The notes: generated by a model from the sequence alone, not told the origin. A DNA stretch of 64,000 nt from Pterobdella sp. o SKG-2022 (GCA_964035795.1 OZ038321.1:19037209-19101208); one strand, 5' to 3'. Shown: positions 50,758 to 63,885, counted from the stretch's first letter. Made by a program: numbers and translations.

Positions 50758-53700
50758 TCAGATGTTTGTTGGGTCGGGTGGGAGCTTTGGCAGTTTTTTC
50801 GAGAAGTATGTCTGAGCTTTTCTTTTATCTTTTTCATGGCTTTTAGACTTGACATTAATTAAAAACAAGTTCTCATTACTAGATGTGGGCTTATATTCTT
50901 TAAGTGTTTTTTAGTTCTAAAGCACGTTTTTTGGGTTTGCATTGTCAATGTTTTGAAATACCTCATGCAGAAAAAAATTAAAAATTTATATTGGCTTAAA
51001 ATAGGCTTTGATGTAAATTTATTTTTTTTGGTTTTCAGAACAGTGCAAATATCTGTAAGCAAATATAACTTTTGAAGAGTCTCACGCCATCAGCAAGATT
51101 CATAAAAGCTTAAAACCGGGCATGATGAGAAAAAAACTTGAGAAATATATGAATTAATAATTATATATTGTTAAAGTAGTGGCTGTAATTTTTGACAAGT
51201 TACAGGGGTAAATGTGCACGGTTGTACACGTTGTACGATGGCGTGTGAGGTTGTGCAGGAGAACCCATATTGATTGAAGCCTATATGCCATGTACGCCAG
51301 AAGTTATTTTGCAAAAATAAATTGTTCCAATCAAAAAGAAGATTTTTTGACATATTATTCATTAAAAAAATTGTTAGGTTGTTTGTTATAGATCTGTAAT
51401 GGAAATTAAAAGCTCTTTTGGTTACTGTGGAAATTCATATACGTGGAATTATAACTAAATATAGTTTATGTTTTTTAAGCACTTGAATTTTTAACGGTTT
51501 TTACAATTTTTTCTATGCAAAATCTTTTATTCCTCCATTCATTTTCATAAAGTTGAAATGAAATATTGTTTTTTTAAATTCTAAATGGTCTATCAAGCAT
51601 GGAACCGACTTGAAGTCTGACCGGGATTAAAAAGGAATTTGATTAATGAAAATTCCTTCATATTAATTCTTCAAAATTTCAAAACGTTTTATAAAATTTT
51701 TTTGTTTTTCAAAGGATAACACATGATTTTTTTGTGTCCATTTATCAGTTTCATTTTTATTAAGATGAATATAAGTTTGTATGATTGAAGCATCAACAAA
51801 AACTCAGTGTTCTAATTTTAAATATTGCTCAAAATTCAGCGTTTATTTGACAATACTGCTTCAAAATTACTCAAGTTCGAAACATTTGGTGCAGTGTGAG
51901 ACAAATGAAAAATTTATTTACATTTTGGTTTACTGTTTGAAGAAAAAGCATCAATAACTTCAATTAGAAATTTTTAAAATATAATTAACTTTCCTGAATG
52001 AACTGAGGGCATCTTGAAGCCTAATGATGAATGCTCGGATTCAAGCCTTGGTTTTCTGGATAATAACATTACATCATTAAAACGTTCGACGATTCAGAAA
52101 AAATAACTTGATACTTATTTACTTATAATACCAAAGAAAATTTTAAATAGGGGTTCACTAAAAAATATTAAAGCGGAGGTAAATGAAATATCAAGTAGAA
52201 AATTGAAATTTAGAGTAGAATAACTTGATGAATCAGCAATAAGATTGCTCCAAAAACACTCTAGACGTTTAATAAAATATTTCAGTTTGTTCTCCATCTG
52301 GCGAATGTCGGAAAAGCAAAATTGAATCATATTGATTCTACTACACATTATTTGAATAATTTATTGTATTGAAATAAAATAATTGAAACTAGATTTGATA
52401 ATGAGAATCTTTTTTGTATAAAAAACTAGGTTATATTATAGTTTTTCAGAGACATTGTATGATCTTTTGTAAACTTGAATTTCAACAGTAAAATTTCAGA
52501 ATACGAGGATTTATAAGAACGTAGAAAAAATTTCTCATTAAGCTAAAATTTTCAACAAGTATAATTAGGCTAAGAAATTATGACAACTTTTTGAAAAATT
52601 CAGCTCAATAAGAAATTTTCTTTACATGTTTTTATAAACTTTCATATTCTGAAGTTTTACTGTTGAATTTCTAGTTTATATTATATATTGCTGTAACCAG
52701 GTTGTAACACAAAAGTGGATCAGTTTGGTTTCAGACCTGGAATAGGATTTGTTATGTGGTAAGCAAAGTACGGCAGATAATTTAAGACTTGAATGCACAA
52801 TGCTTTTACATTTCAGCTTTATCGACTTCAAATCAGCGTTCAGTACTGTTCGGAGAAAAGCTTTTTAAAAAACTCTAGATAGAAAAACGTATGTAAAAAT
52901 AGCTTCAATAAAAACAAACACAATAACACCAAAGGTGGCTTACTAATGGAATGACACGTCTCAAAACAGTTTTAAATAGACGTGAAGTAAGTTACGCTTG
53001 TGACACGTTATCTATTTTCTTCAATATAATAAAAAATTATTCATTAATAAAGTTCTGAAAATACAAAGATGAGTAAGGAATTTCCCATCAGCGTTATAAC
53101 CACCCTTATAACAATAGTCTTAAGAAAGGTTTGAAGTACCAACCAATGAGATAGAAAAAACGTATTGGAATGAAATCTAGAAATAAATGACAAATAACAT
53201 GATATTGTTTTGCCAAAAACAAAAAACAAACTATTCATTTCATGAAATGAACAGAAAGATACAAGTTTTTAGGAAGCCTGAAACCAAGTTGTGAGTCAGA
53301 CGTCAAAAATAAAACTGCAGTAAGCTCATAATCATTTGGAAGGCTGAAAAAAACTATTTAAAAACCAGGTACAATAGCAAAACAACTTATTCAGATATAC
53401 AGCTCTTATACTCTTTCTATAACACTTAACACGTTGGACTTGTGCTCCATGAAGCAGTTGCACTCTCTGTGAGTTTGAGGTCAATCCTGTGTTTAATGCG
53501 TGAAAACGAAATTTTTAAACAAAACATTAAATGTGGAGAATTTTTTTTTTGACAAATTACGTACGATGTCTTTAAATATAATTTGAAACAAAAATATGCG
53601 ATCACGACTGAGCATAGAAAACAACATAAACTAAATATCTTTTACCAGCGCTTGCGTTAGTTTGAACACGGGGTGAAAAACCAAAAAGACTTCCCTCTTG

Positions 53701-56700
53701 CTACAGAAAGCAGTTCAGTAATCACGAAGAGAAGCAGACCATCAATGAGGTCGTAAGGTTGCACCAGAAAAGACTGCGACCTAATTTTACTTTAGATCCA
53801 GTGTATAGAGAAACGTGGAATGGACTGTTGTTGGATTTGTGCAAAGATTACTGGTTTCAATGCACAACTGAACTGAACTGAACTGGATAACAATTCAATT
53901 AATTTTTTAAAAGAATAAATCTCTTGAAAAACGATTCAATAAACGTATCAGAAAATAAATAGTTTATGCTGGAAGGTAGGGTTTAAAAAATGTTGGAAAA
54001 AATTCCATGAATCTGATGCTAAAAAATTAAGTATGAGAGGCTTTTTAAAGTTTCCAATATAGCTGGAAGCTGCAGAAAAACAGTTTTAAAAACACTTGGT
54101 GAAAGTTATAATAAAGACGGCTATGACAACAATGAAATTAACTTAATGCTTTCATGAAAGAAATTAAAAACATTCATAAGTTGGTTTCCTGTTACTTCAA
54201 CAGTGTTGCCCATGTTTCGAACTTGTCTCATCTCAGTTCAAACAAAGTTCAATTGTTTTAAGCTAGCTTTATCCAAAAAATACTGTTTTAATTATGTAAA
54301 TGATTTTAAAATTTAAAGTGGAAAAAACTGATAGTTTTAAAATAAGTTTTTGTGGATAATAAAATTTAGGTTGGGTTGTAAGTGCAGTATATGTCATAAT
54401 AAAGTTATAATTGGCATTTATGGTTGCCAAGATTTTTAAAACTATTGAATAAGATAATAAACAAGTTTTTTATTTCAAAATGGTGAGATAATTTTTCCTT
54501 ATTGAAAACGTTTGTTTTCATTACTGCCCGGTCTTGTACAAAATTCTTAATCCCTTGCAAAGCCGGCTCTTGTTAGCGACAATAGAAACAAGCTTTTTAA
54601 ACTCTCTCAAAATAATAGCGAATACATAAGTTACATTCCATTGAAATTCCCAAGTTATCAGCCTATGTTCAAACTTTTAAATAATTTATTTTCATTATAT
54701 ACTTTATAATGTTGGTTTATTGTAAGTATTTTAAATTTCACGATGGGAAAAATACATTTTTGGTACAACTTTTCATACCATTGAGAACTCTACCCTCACT
54801 TTCATAGTTGACTTACATTATACTTGAACACAAAAAGGTTCAAACTTCATATATAACTGAAAATTACAGCAATTTTTTCCTCTTTCGTGAAGTAACTTCT
54901 ATTTTATAGTTTCCAACGCAACTCGACTCCACTCTCCTCTCACACACTTCACATTCAATATGGAGTTCCATAAACTTTCAAATCCACTGTTTGACCCTGG
55001 TTGATTTTTTTAAAAGATGTTGTGTAGCCTTTGAGCATGTATTGGTTTGCAACATGAATCAAACAAACGATATGATCAATATGTTTTAATAGTAAAAAAA
55101 TTATAGTTTATTGAAAACTCATATAAATCAAATGCTTCAACTATTGAGAAAATATTCAACAAACCAATAAAAAATGACGGAGAGATGTGGTTGATACAAT
55201 AATGTTTTGAACGTGAAATGCAATGTTATTTCCTAATTTCCTTAGCATTTCCATATTTCAAGTATGCGTTAGGTTCATTGGTTTTAATAATAATAAGAAT
55301 AATAATAATTGTTATTATTTAAGGAATAATATTGAATTAAATGAATAAATAATTTTAAAAAATATTGGAAAATTGTGTTTATCCCTTTATCATTTTCATC
55401 GTTACATGTGAAATTATTATTCTGAATTATTACATTCTTGAAGAGTTTTTTTTTCAAGTGTTAATTTAAGAAAAAATTGAAAAATTGAAAAATTGAATGC
55501 AGAACAGAAAAAAAAATTTGTAATAATAAATACAAAAATAGAAATCAATAAAGATGTAAACAATGGAAGTCGATAAAACCCTACAATAATATAAACAAAA
55601 AAACAATAAAAACAATAACAACAAAAAAAAAACAAGGATAATAACATTAAACATCAATATTAACAATGAAAAACAATAATATAAAAAATGAAAAAAAAAC
55701 AATAAAAGCAATTAAAGAAATAATGAAACAACAACAAACAATATCAATGAAAATCATAAGACAAAATGCCATAATACAAGCATAAGCCCTAAAGTCTCAA
55801 CACAGAGTGGCAGACAGAATGAAACAGGAACCGGGTCATGTGCAAATGTGTCAATTAAGTCCTCAACAAACCCTCGGCCTCTCCAGGGCTGGTCTGTGCC
55901 ATGCGGGTTGTCTGTGGTCGGTTGGAGGAAGGGTTTCATTTTTTTATTTATTTTTATTTTTGAGTTTTACTGTTCTATTTGTTATGTGCTTACCGTTTTG
56001 ATGTTTTTATTTCTATAGTTGTTTTTTTTAATTATTTTGATACTTTCCAATGAAAATTGACATATGCTTTATAACACATACTCATCCAAAAATGATATAT
56101 AAATAATAAAATCTTTCAAACAAACAAGTCATAAAAGGCCGTTTGATTGTATTTAAGCTTAATTCACATACCCGAAATTTTCAGGCAATATAAATAATGC
56201 CTTATTCCTTCAGACGATGAGTAAATATTTTTAATTTGTGCAAACATATGCTACATTTACTTTCAAACAAAAACTGAATTTATGCTGTGTTTAATCTTAT
56301 CATAGGACATCATGAATATTTAGTTGCTTGGGCGTTGTTTATGATTCAAAGTTTGTTATAGGAACAATGTTATTAGTTGATTAAAACGTTTCAACAACTA
56401 GCTTGTGTTAAACTCAAGCAATTAAAAACTTTTAAAACAATGAAAAAAAGTATTTGAGTCATAACATTTGACCGATGGTTTAATAATAAATTAAAAAATA
56501 ACCATAATTTAAAAATTAAAGACATTGCTTTGTTGTCCGTATAGCTCAGTGGTTGAGCATTAAACTAATTACTAGTTACCGGGTTCGATCCCGCGTTGGC
56601 CGACATTTAGCACCTGTTTCACAATGTTTTCGTTACATTAAACTTGTAACAAGCACTTCAAACTACAATGAAAAGCGCTCAATAAATATGGCATTACATT

Positions 56701-59286
56701 GAATTACACGAGTTTAATAGATAATTTAAAGCTACCTATGAATTCAAACGTTAAAGTTTCAACTTAAATTGCATATTTTAATTAAAAAACTATTAATTTA
56801 GTTATAAACTGAATATTTTTGGTTATAGATTTATAACTAATAAAAACATTACTTTTGAACGAGTTTTGTCACGCCGAGCCCTGTTTTCTGATGTAAAATA
56901 TCCACATTATGAAGTTATAAGTAATTGTGAATTAGTGCGAATAATGGTTATTAAAACATAGAATTTCAAATTTACGCGCCAAAAACAATAAATAATGTTT
57001 ACTTTTAAATTCGTTCTTCAGGGCACGCTTCCAAACCTGCGGAGAGCTGTTGTGAAAATTTATGTAAATCATAGGATGAATGAATTAATTCAAAGTTTAT
57101 ATATATTATGATCTATTATTTAAAAAATATTTCTACGCGTTATTTCGGAGATCTTTTTGTGTTGAAATATTGTTTTATTAGAGGGGGTATTTTTTGAACA
57201 AATGTTTTGCATTAGTGCAATTGTGGATTTATAATGCGCTATAAACATCAGCAAAATAACAAACAATAAAAATGTTTCAAAAATTTTGAATAAATTAATT
57301 TGTTTGAATAAAATATTTTTCTAGAAAATAAAAGGAGTTGGACATAAACATGGAATTGAAAATCAAATAAGTTCCAAGTTTTAGAAAAAATAAAAAGTAA
57401 ATAAACGAGTTGTTAAAGAAATTGATTCAAAAAAATTTTAAACAACAAAATCAAAAAAATCAAAAAAAAATGGAAATGCCATGAAAAATAAAAAAATGGA
57501 TAAAATAAACTTTTTCCAGCAAAAGCACTATAAAACAAGCAGTAACTTGAGAATAAAATGACGAGGAGAATGATGGTGGTCGAGAGACCAACCAACACGC
57601 CGGAAACCACTGCTACCGCCAAATTTCGCCCAATTTCTAAAAAAAGTAATTTAATTCTGATGCGCTTAATTAAAAAAAGTAGAAAAGCTTGACACAGTCG
57701 TATAAAAAACAAACAAATAATTCTACACCATCCATCAATAAATTTTTTGACATATAAATACAGTTTTTTATTATCAAGTTTTAATGGTATAAACACAGTT
57801 TATTTTGTGCAATTGAATTTTTATTTCTATGATTGCAAGAATATTTAAAGCCATAATAAATATAAATTTTGTGTTAACTGAAAAACATAAACCACCACAT
57901 TTACTAAACCATAGTATTTCCCATACCACCATAAAACACCACCAAAAATTTCTGTCTTTTTTCTTCCTTCTTTAGCATACAGCTTCTCTTCAATATGCAC
58001 TGCAATGAAGTGTCGTAATTTCAACCATCAAACTTCATTCTATTAGGATTTGTGAGTTGAATATTCTATTTAATGAGATTTTTTATTAAACTTTAATGAA
58101 ATTTTAACACACAAATATTTAATATTTCAGGCTTCAAAATTCAATAAAAAGACGTGAGATTTCAAATTTCATGGTAGTTTAAAAAGAATTCGAAGCTATA
58201 CGAACAAAGAAATGAAATTCCAACGTTTCCTTTCATTTTGTGGATTAATATCCAAATAAGTTGAAAAAGAAGTTTTATAGGACTCAACTTGCATTCTTAG
58301 CACCACATTTATCTTTTAGTTGTACCCTAATTAAATTAAAAATGAACATAAAAACATTCATCACACGTATTCAAAAGATTCCCAGCTTATTACTTTTAAT
58401 AAATCTACAGAAACTAATAAAAAAACTTTTTAAAATTAGAATAAAAGCCATGATCAAACCCCCATCATAATTATTAGTTTTTTGTCATCATCATTCACAG
58501 CTGCCCATGCATTATGAAGCATTGTCAATTGTAAAAAAGGTTTTTAAATACATTTGTTCCAAGGTGAAGCTATCCTTAGGCTTCCAAATAGGGGTTTTGG
58601 TTGCGAAATAGTTAGGTCTCACATGAACTACTCCGTGTGGGCCAAAAGTAGAGAGTTTTTGTTATGAAGATTCAATAAAAATGATTTGGATAATAGAGGA
58701 TATATATTATCTGATAATTCAAAAATAAAAAAGACCGGAATAATTGGATTCAATTATAAAAGTAATATGCTCAAACTCAATTGAAAACAGATGATGGATA
58801 TAAAAGGAAAAACTTGAATGTTAATAATTAATTCAATAAATAATGAATAGAGAAATGTCCATGTTGTTATTGATTTCCATTTTCAACTAAAAACGCCTAC
58901 AAAGAAATGAAATCATTATTTAAATAAGATCATATATAATGTATCACTTCTTTATAACTCATGTGCGCTAATGATATTGAAGTTAAACTCACCAAAAACT
59001 ACATATTTTATTAAAAAATCCATTAACGGCCAAAAGATCATTTCTTGATATATATCTATTCAAAACATAAAGATCTTACACAACGTTCTCTCAAAATCAA
59101 GCATAAAACTACCCAAGATAGACCCACCTTCTGAAGAGCAGTTTTGTAGAATTGGGCTCCACACCCCATCACGACACCTGGCAGACAGGGTCTTTCGTGA
59201 GGTGTTACACGCAAACTGGGCTGTATGGTCGTTGAGACTAACCAGATACGAGTTTTGGGGCGTCTGCGGTAGAGGGCAACCTACAC
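50758..59286 (-). CDS. Putative single-pass membrane protein with sushi-like module (3' part; exon set incomplete)
   Basis: Four minus-strand segments stand out by base composition, splice sites and phase. (1) 59286-59128 has sushi/CCP-like spacing: GCPLPQTP, FACNTS, CRDGVWSPILQNC. (2) 57636-57537 follows in matching phase and encodes a membrane helix (LAVAVVSGVLVGLSTTIILL) ending in CL. (3) 51280-51204 encodes a polar, Pro/Tyr-rich stretch (PAQPHTPSYNVYNRAHLPL). (4) 50839-50758 joins it in phase and ends in a basic tail KLPKLPPDPTNI and a stop. Segments 1-2 and 3-4 fit each other, but 2 to 3 does not fit, so at least one exon between them is missing from my model or they belong to two genes. 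Sushi modules mediate extracellular binding. The start codon and upstream exons were not found. Function unknown. Confidence 0.42.
52477..52671. mobile_element. Foldback element with about 70-bp inverted repeats
   Basis: Left arm 52477-52544 and right arm 52602-52671 are inverted copies at roughly 85% identity, sharing gaatttcaacagtaaaa at the outer ends and an aagaaatttt-type stretch toward the centre. The spacer is only about 57 bp. It has no coding capacity. It lies just left of a LINE fragment. Confidence 0.7.
52690..53430 (+). pseudogene. Decayed LINE reverse-transcriptase fragment
   Basis: Near 52712-52735 the plus strand reads DQFGFRPG, a polymerase motif common to LINE reverse transcriptases. 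At 52815-52870 a second frame reads FIDFKSAFSTVRRKAF, the FIDF.KAFD.V motif that holds the first catalytic aspartates; one of them is changed here. About 53255-53430 reads YKFLGS, then DVKNKTAVSS and a stop, FGRLKKTI and a further stop, and IYSSYTLSI, the downstream LINE pattern. Frames shift and stops interrupt, and the YADD region is missing. The copy is dead and internally deleted. Confidence 0.65.
53415..53495 (+). repeat. Possible tRNA-related fragment
   Basis: The stretch with cgttggacttgtgctccatg and then gagtttgaggtcaatcc loosely resembles the anticodon-to-T-arm half of a tRNA. It cannot be folded into a full cloverleaf by eye, so at most it is a decayed tRNA or SINE head. Confidence 0.25.
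55495..55760 (+). repeat. A-rich low-complexity tract (aac/aat type)
   Basis: This tract is composed almost wholly of A with scattered AAC, AAT and AAAT words. It ends at a sharply more GC-rich block (about 55790-55930). Such a pairing is often seen where a retroposed sequence abuts its tail or a microsatellite, but no element could be named. Confidence 0.6.
56532..56707 (+). mobile_element. tRNA-derived SINE, copy 2
   Basis: The tRNA-like head (about 56532-56605) has A box tatagctcagtggttgagca and B box gggttcgatccc. The body matches copy 1 at 32112: agcacctgtttcacaatgtt, tttcgttacatt, cttgtaacaagc, then aaaagcgctcaataaatatg. It is less decayed in the head than copy 1. It lies in a presumed intron or intergenic stretch. 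Confidence 0.85.
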
Positions 59287-60239
59287 CTAGATTAGAAGGT
59301 TGCTAGTGTTATCATAAAAATAGTATTAACACAGTAGTTTGAGCATTGAGGGAATTAAAACAATGGTTTTGGGGTCAATTAATGAACGAAGCTTTTTGAT
59401 TTGTTAATATATCACCATCAGGTTGCAAATCGAAAAGCTTAATGTGTCATATTGTTCGTGGGCTAATCTTTTAATCACCATTAGAGATATGTATGCTGTA
59501 TGTGTATTCATTAGTTTATCATGTACACTATTATATTGTTTTATAGCATGTGTTTTATGGGCAATTTGTTTCATTAAGCAATTTTCACAGTAATTAAAAA
59601 TTATGAATAAGAGAAAACTGTTTTCTTCATTTAGGCAATGTGTAAGTTTGATTGAATTTAAAATGATGAATCCAATAAATTCATTTTTAAACAAAAATCT
59701 TTAATTTAAAAAAGTTTAGTTTTATCACAAAACATTAGTAGCTTTTTAAATACATTTTCCGTTTTATTAAAAAACTCTCAACCAAAACTAATATATCCTG
59801 AAACAATAATGGAATGAACACATTAGTGTAACACTTCAGAAATTTAAGCTAGTGTAGAGTTTTAAAAAAATTTTTCAAACTTTCAATTTTCAGCATATAA
59901 TCAAATAAAAAGTACCCGAAACTACATGAGATGTCTAAATAATTAAAATATACGCATATTGCCTGAGTCAAAGTGGCAATATGTATTTTACCATGAAGTT
60001 TCTAGAAATAAACATAATGCCTTATTTCACGATTTTCTTCTTATATATTTAGCTTCAATTCATCAATTATATTTGTTGCTACAATACTCATTACACATTT
60101 AAAAATTTAAATACTAGAATTTACATAAAGAATTATAAATTTAAAATTTATTATTTTCTATTAAAATCTGAAAATAATTCAAAATACATTTTTAAGTTGT
60201 GATATCTCAAAAATCACCCTGCCAAAACTGTTCAAAAAG

Positions 60240-60660
60240 CCGATCACTATTTTTCATCTGGTTCTCGCCTCGATCGCCTTGATTGGTTGCCGGTCGCACT
60301 GAACCCAGCTCAAGTTACTGTGGCTTACTGCTAAAAACCCTTATTTCAACCTTATTTATGTGAGCTTATTTATATGAGCTTTTTCCTATCAGACAGACTC
60401 ATAAGTCTCTCAGGTCTTCGAGCTCTGGCTTATGGCTGCACAAGCCTGCCTCTTAACTATTTTACATGTCGCTTTTTGTCACATACCACCCTTCATTTAT
60501 GGAATTCTTTCCCACTCAAGCTGCGTCTTTCACCTCCTTTTAATTCTTTTTACAAGCGTTTAAAAACGCATCTATATAGCCACATCCCCCTGCCCTGTTC
60601 TTCTGACTACGTAAGGCCTCTGCAATAAACCTAATATTTAAACTGTGCGCTTTACAAATT
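60240..60660 (+). pseudogene. 3' end of a CR1/L2-like LINE
   Basis: The plus strand carries RLDWLPV (about 60272-60300), the LHWLPV motif found after the polymerase domain. In the frame 60374-60628 it then reads LWNSFPLKLRLSPPFNSFYK followed by RLKTHLYSHI, the C-terminal signature of CR1/L2-type elements (LWN.LP..IR....L..FK..LKT.LF). After the stop the element ends near 60640-60660 with gcgctttacaaattaataac. A stop and frame change between the two parts show that it is inactive. Confidence 0.7.
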
Positions 60661-61837
60661 AATAACAAAAATGCATACTATACTAATTTACATGTATAAC
60701 TATATAAACTGTCTCTATACATTATTGTTCAAAACACATTAAACTGTTTAACTATAACAGAAATGAAACTCTCAATGTTGAAAGCTCTAGTTAATAAAAA
60801 TTTATCTCCTCAAATATTCAAAGAACTGAAATTCAAAACAAATAACAGGAAAAAATTAATTTAAGAAAAACAAAAACTAATTATGAAATTTATTTATCAA
60901 AAATAAACCAAAATTTCTACTATTTTTCCGTAAATATTGCCTCCCTCGAAGGAATATATTGTAGTTATAACATTTGTTTTTTTATGTATTATCATTTAAT
61001 TTCATGTACATTTTTATTAAATTAATTTATCAGTGGTTTCATACGTCACTTGGTCAACATTGGATTTTTCCTTTACAGTTCTTAAATCATTCATTATTAT
61101 CTTCATTTTATCTAATATCACATCACATTTGGGTTTGTTTATATTATTCTTTTCAACCTAAAAAATAATTAAACAATAGGCTTTTGAGTTTTTTTTAAAT
61201 AAATATTACTCAATTTTGTTGAAAAAACAATCAATTGGTATTTTTACTTATTAATAGTAATATATGCATTCCTATTATCATACATATAATATGTTATATA
61301 ATTTTCAAGCCTAAAACAAGTTTCAACATGGAACACAATTTTCATGTTTGTACACTTGATCAGGTGAGTTCGATAACGAAAAGCTTCATGGCATTTTGAT
61401 GATATTTGAAAGTAGGGTTTTATCTTGAATATTAAGTTCATCCATAACGTTGTTGTGCTAATATTTAGTATTAAAACAGCTCATTTTTGTATTGCAGAGT
61501 GAATAGTTTAGTGATGCCATTATTAATTACATACATCGCATTTATCTTCGTCCATAACCAACCAGGGATCATGCCTAACTGAAATATACTAAACCAAGGT
61601 ATATAAAGTTTATTAAATACTAATTAAAAAGAAGAATTTTGAATATAAGACCTCGAGCTAACTTAACTTAATTTATGTCTCACATTTTGGCGTGGATCCA
61701 TTTTGAAAACTTTTAACCACCCAAGCAAACAAAAGTTTTAAATTTCAACTTAGCAGTTTCGAGTTATTTTTGAAGCATTTAAAATTGATTTTCAGAATTT
61801 TTTTGTCAAATTTACTTCAGCTTCGTTGTCGTCATCT

Positions 61838-61902
61838 TCATTGTCTAAAATCGATGAGTGTTGGTCTATTTTTCGCATCAAACACAGATGTCATATCAAT
61901 GT
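61838..61902 (-). CDS. Doubtful terminal exon
   Basis: An acceptor (gttttag) at 61903 is followed by one open frame that reads IDMTSVFDAKNRPTLIDFRQ and a TGA at 61840-61838. The base composition is richer than its surroundings. No family is recognised, and no matching upstream exon was located. Confidence 0.22.
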
Positions 61903-62159
61903 CTAAAACGAAAAAAAATTAATTTTTTTTTGGATTATCGCTGATAACACTCTGCTATATGTCTATTTTTGGAGCACGTCTTTCATTACAATGTGCAGTT
62001 GAAGTGTTGTTGAGTGAATATCTCAGGTGTAACTGCTCTTCAAACAATAAATGATAATATTAATTCTTATATATTCTACATTTATTTTCTTTTTAATATA
62101 TTAGAGTAAACTTTTTGAAAACGAATAAAATTTTAATGAAAATAGGAATCATTTTGGCG

Positions 62160-62600
62160 TTAAAACAACTCAACAGTCTGCTCGGGAAAATTAAGATATG
62201 AAGAGATTACAATCTCTGACAAAAGCTTCACCGCTCAAACTACCAAACAACGGTCTCAAAAAATCAGTGAGATCAGGAAAATCAGATTATACAAAGACTT
62301 AATCTCACCCATTTTGAAATACAATGGTAATGCATAAAGTATTTCAAGCATTGAATAGAAAAAATCTCTGAAACCTATAAAAAAGCGTTTTGGCGAATGT
62401 TAAACTTATTTTATTTAAGACTCGTAAATAACACCAGTCTGAAGTCAATAGCCAAAAGTGAAGCAATCAGAAAACTTGGAACACAAAGAAGAGGAACATT
62501 TGAAACCAGGCCAGACAGATAAAGCCAGACATTTCTGAGACTCTTTTCGAAAAAGTAAATGAGAATAAATTTAAGCTCAAAACCAAAAACAAGAGGTTCA
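62160..62600 (+). pseudogene. Decayed LINE fragment
   Basis: Short interrupted pieces follow the LINE pattern downstream of the polymerase: KIRLYKDLISPILKY (about 62278-62322) corresponds to the KIRLY..LV.S.LLYG motif. Further on comes SLKSIAKSEAIRKLGTQ (about 62430-62480). Several stops interrupt. The fragment is followed by the repeat end at 62645-62697. Confidence 0.5.
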
Positions 62601-62644
62601 CCATGCTGATACAATGTTAATCTTCGTCTTTATAAAAGTTCAAA

Positions 62645-62697
62645 TGTTATCGTGTTTTTATGATCCACGTTTTGGAGGCTAATTATTCACAATGTTA
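62645..62697 (+). repeat. Dispersed repeat end shared with 7882-7935
   Basis: Shares atcgtgtttttatgat, cacgtttt and attcacaa blocks, in order, with 7882-7935. It directly follows a LINE fragment and is probably its 3' tail. Confidence 0.45.
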
Positions 62698-63663
62698 ATA
62701 ATTCAGTTTTTCTAGTTAGTTTGAAGTTATCATTGTTTAGCTGAAACTATTCAAAAGTCTTCAATCGATCATTTTTCTGCTTTCATGTACTAGAATCTCA
62801 CAATTTAGCAACCGATGATGAAGAAAACTTCTTTCCAAAAATTTTTGATTTTATTTTTTGCTCCACTTTCTCTTCTCAATTGAACTAAGAAACATTACCA
62901 AATATTTATGTTGGAACTTGAAGCATTTAGTATGTAGCATTTTGAACCTAAGATGTTTTCAACGTTCAGTGACTAACCATTAAGACTTTAATGTATAAAA
63001 CTAGTTTAATGAGTTGTAAGCTAAATTGGAAGGTATTTTATATTTAAGCATTTTAGTCTAATAAGCCGTACTGCTGAATTTGAAAGTTTTTTATACTTGA
63101 AAATCTAAGAGCAATATCACTAAGTAATGGACCAGCTATTTCAACTATTCAAATCACGTTTAAGATTTTAAAAATGGATCAAATTTAAAAAAAAAAAAAA
63201 ATTTTCAATTCTTTTAATAAATATTTTATCAATTTATATGTTGGTTTTGAATGAGGTATCAAGAATTTTATTGAAAGCTATAAATTTTAAAATTTTTCTT
63301 TTTATATTTTTCAAATTCAAAGCATAAATCATCGAAAAATAAATTAATGAAAAAGAAAAAAAAAAGTTTGCATTTTTCTAATGGTGGAGCATTTTATTCA
63401 GTTTATCCAACGTTTTCTAATGGATAAAATAATTGATTTTTTAAAATAAATTATCTTTTTGTTTTGACACAAATTTATTTAAATAATATTTGTACCTAGC
63501 ATTTGCATATTGATCCTTATAACTCTTCTTTGTGATGCATACAGAATTTAAAAACTTATTTTTTATTTTATCCTTATGTACAAATCCAATCAAAACTTCA
63601 AATTTCCTGCACTCAAAGGTTTTTCATAAAGACCAATTTTAAAAAAACGCGAGATCATCAGCA

Positions 63664-63885
63664 TCAAAAATCGAAGATTATGATTAAGAGAAGGATTACA
63701 TCGAAAATGAAATTGATGATTGCGAATAAGATTATTATCCCAATGGAGTTGAAATTAACGGTTATAGTCATACCGACTCGACTGTTACGATCATATGGCG
63801 TGTGCGACAAAGTTTCAAAAAATTTAATACGATTTTTTAATAAAATAGTGAACAAGTAATCAAAAATGAATGAAATCCAATTCAT
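63664..63885 (-). CDS. Doubtful hydrophobic exon
   Basis: An open frame contains TPYDRNSRVGMTITVNFNS followed by a long hydrophobic run (GIIILFAIINFIFDVILLLI) and a stop. The base composition around the first part looks coding. It could be the C-terminal membrane helix of a gene that starts beyond the window. No family is recognised, and AT-rich DNA often yields such hydrophobic frames by chance. Confidence 0.22.
   Translation of the reverse strand: MNWISFIFDYLFTILLKNRIKFFETLSHTPYDRNSRVGMTITVNFNSIGIIILFAIINFIFDVILLLIIIFDF

Noticed and set aside
55417..55711. Minus-strand hydrophobic frames rich in Phe and Leu
   Set aside because: Translation of the A-rich low-complexity tract; not a membrane protein.
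56532..56605. Apparent tRNA gene
   Set aside because: Same reason: the tRNA-like part is followed by the common SINE body.
59404..59694. 96-codon minus-strand frame
   Set aside because: AT-rich and without motif; it lies upstream of the sushi-like exon but has no matching splice sites.
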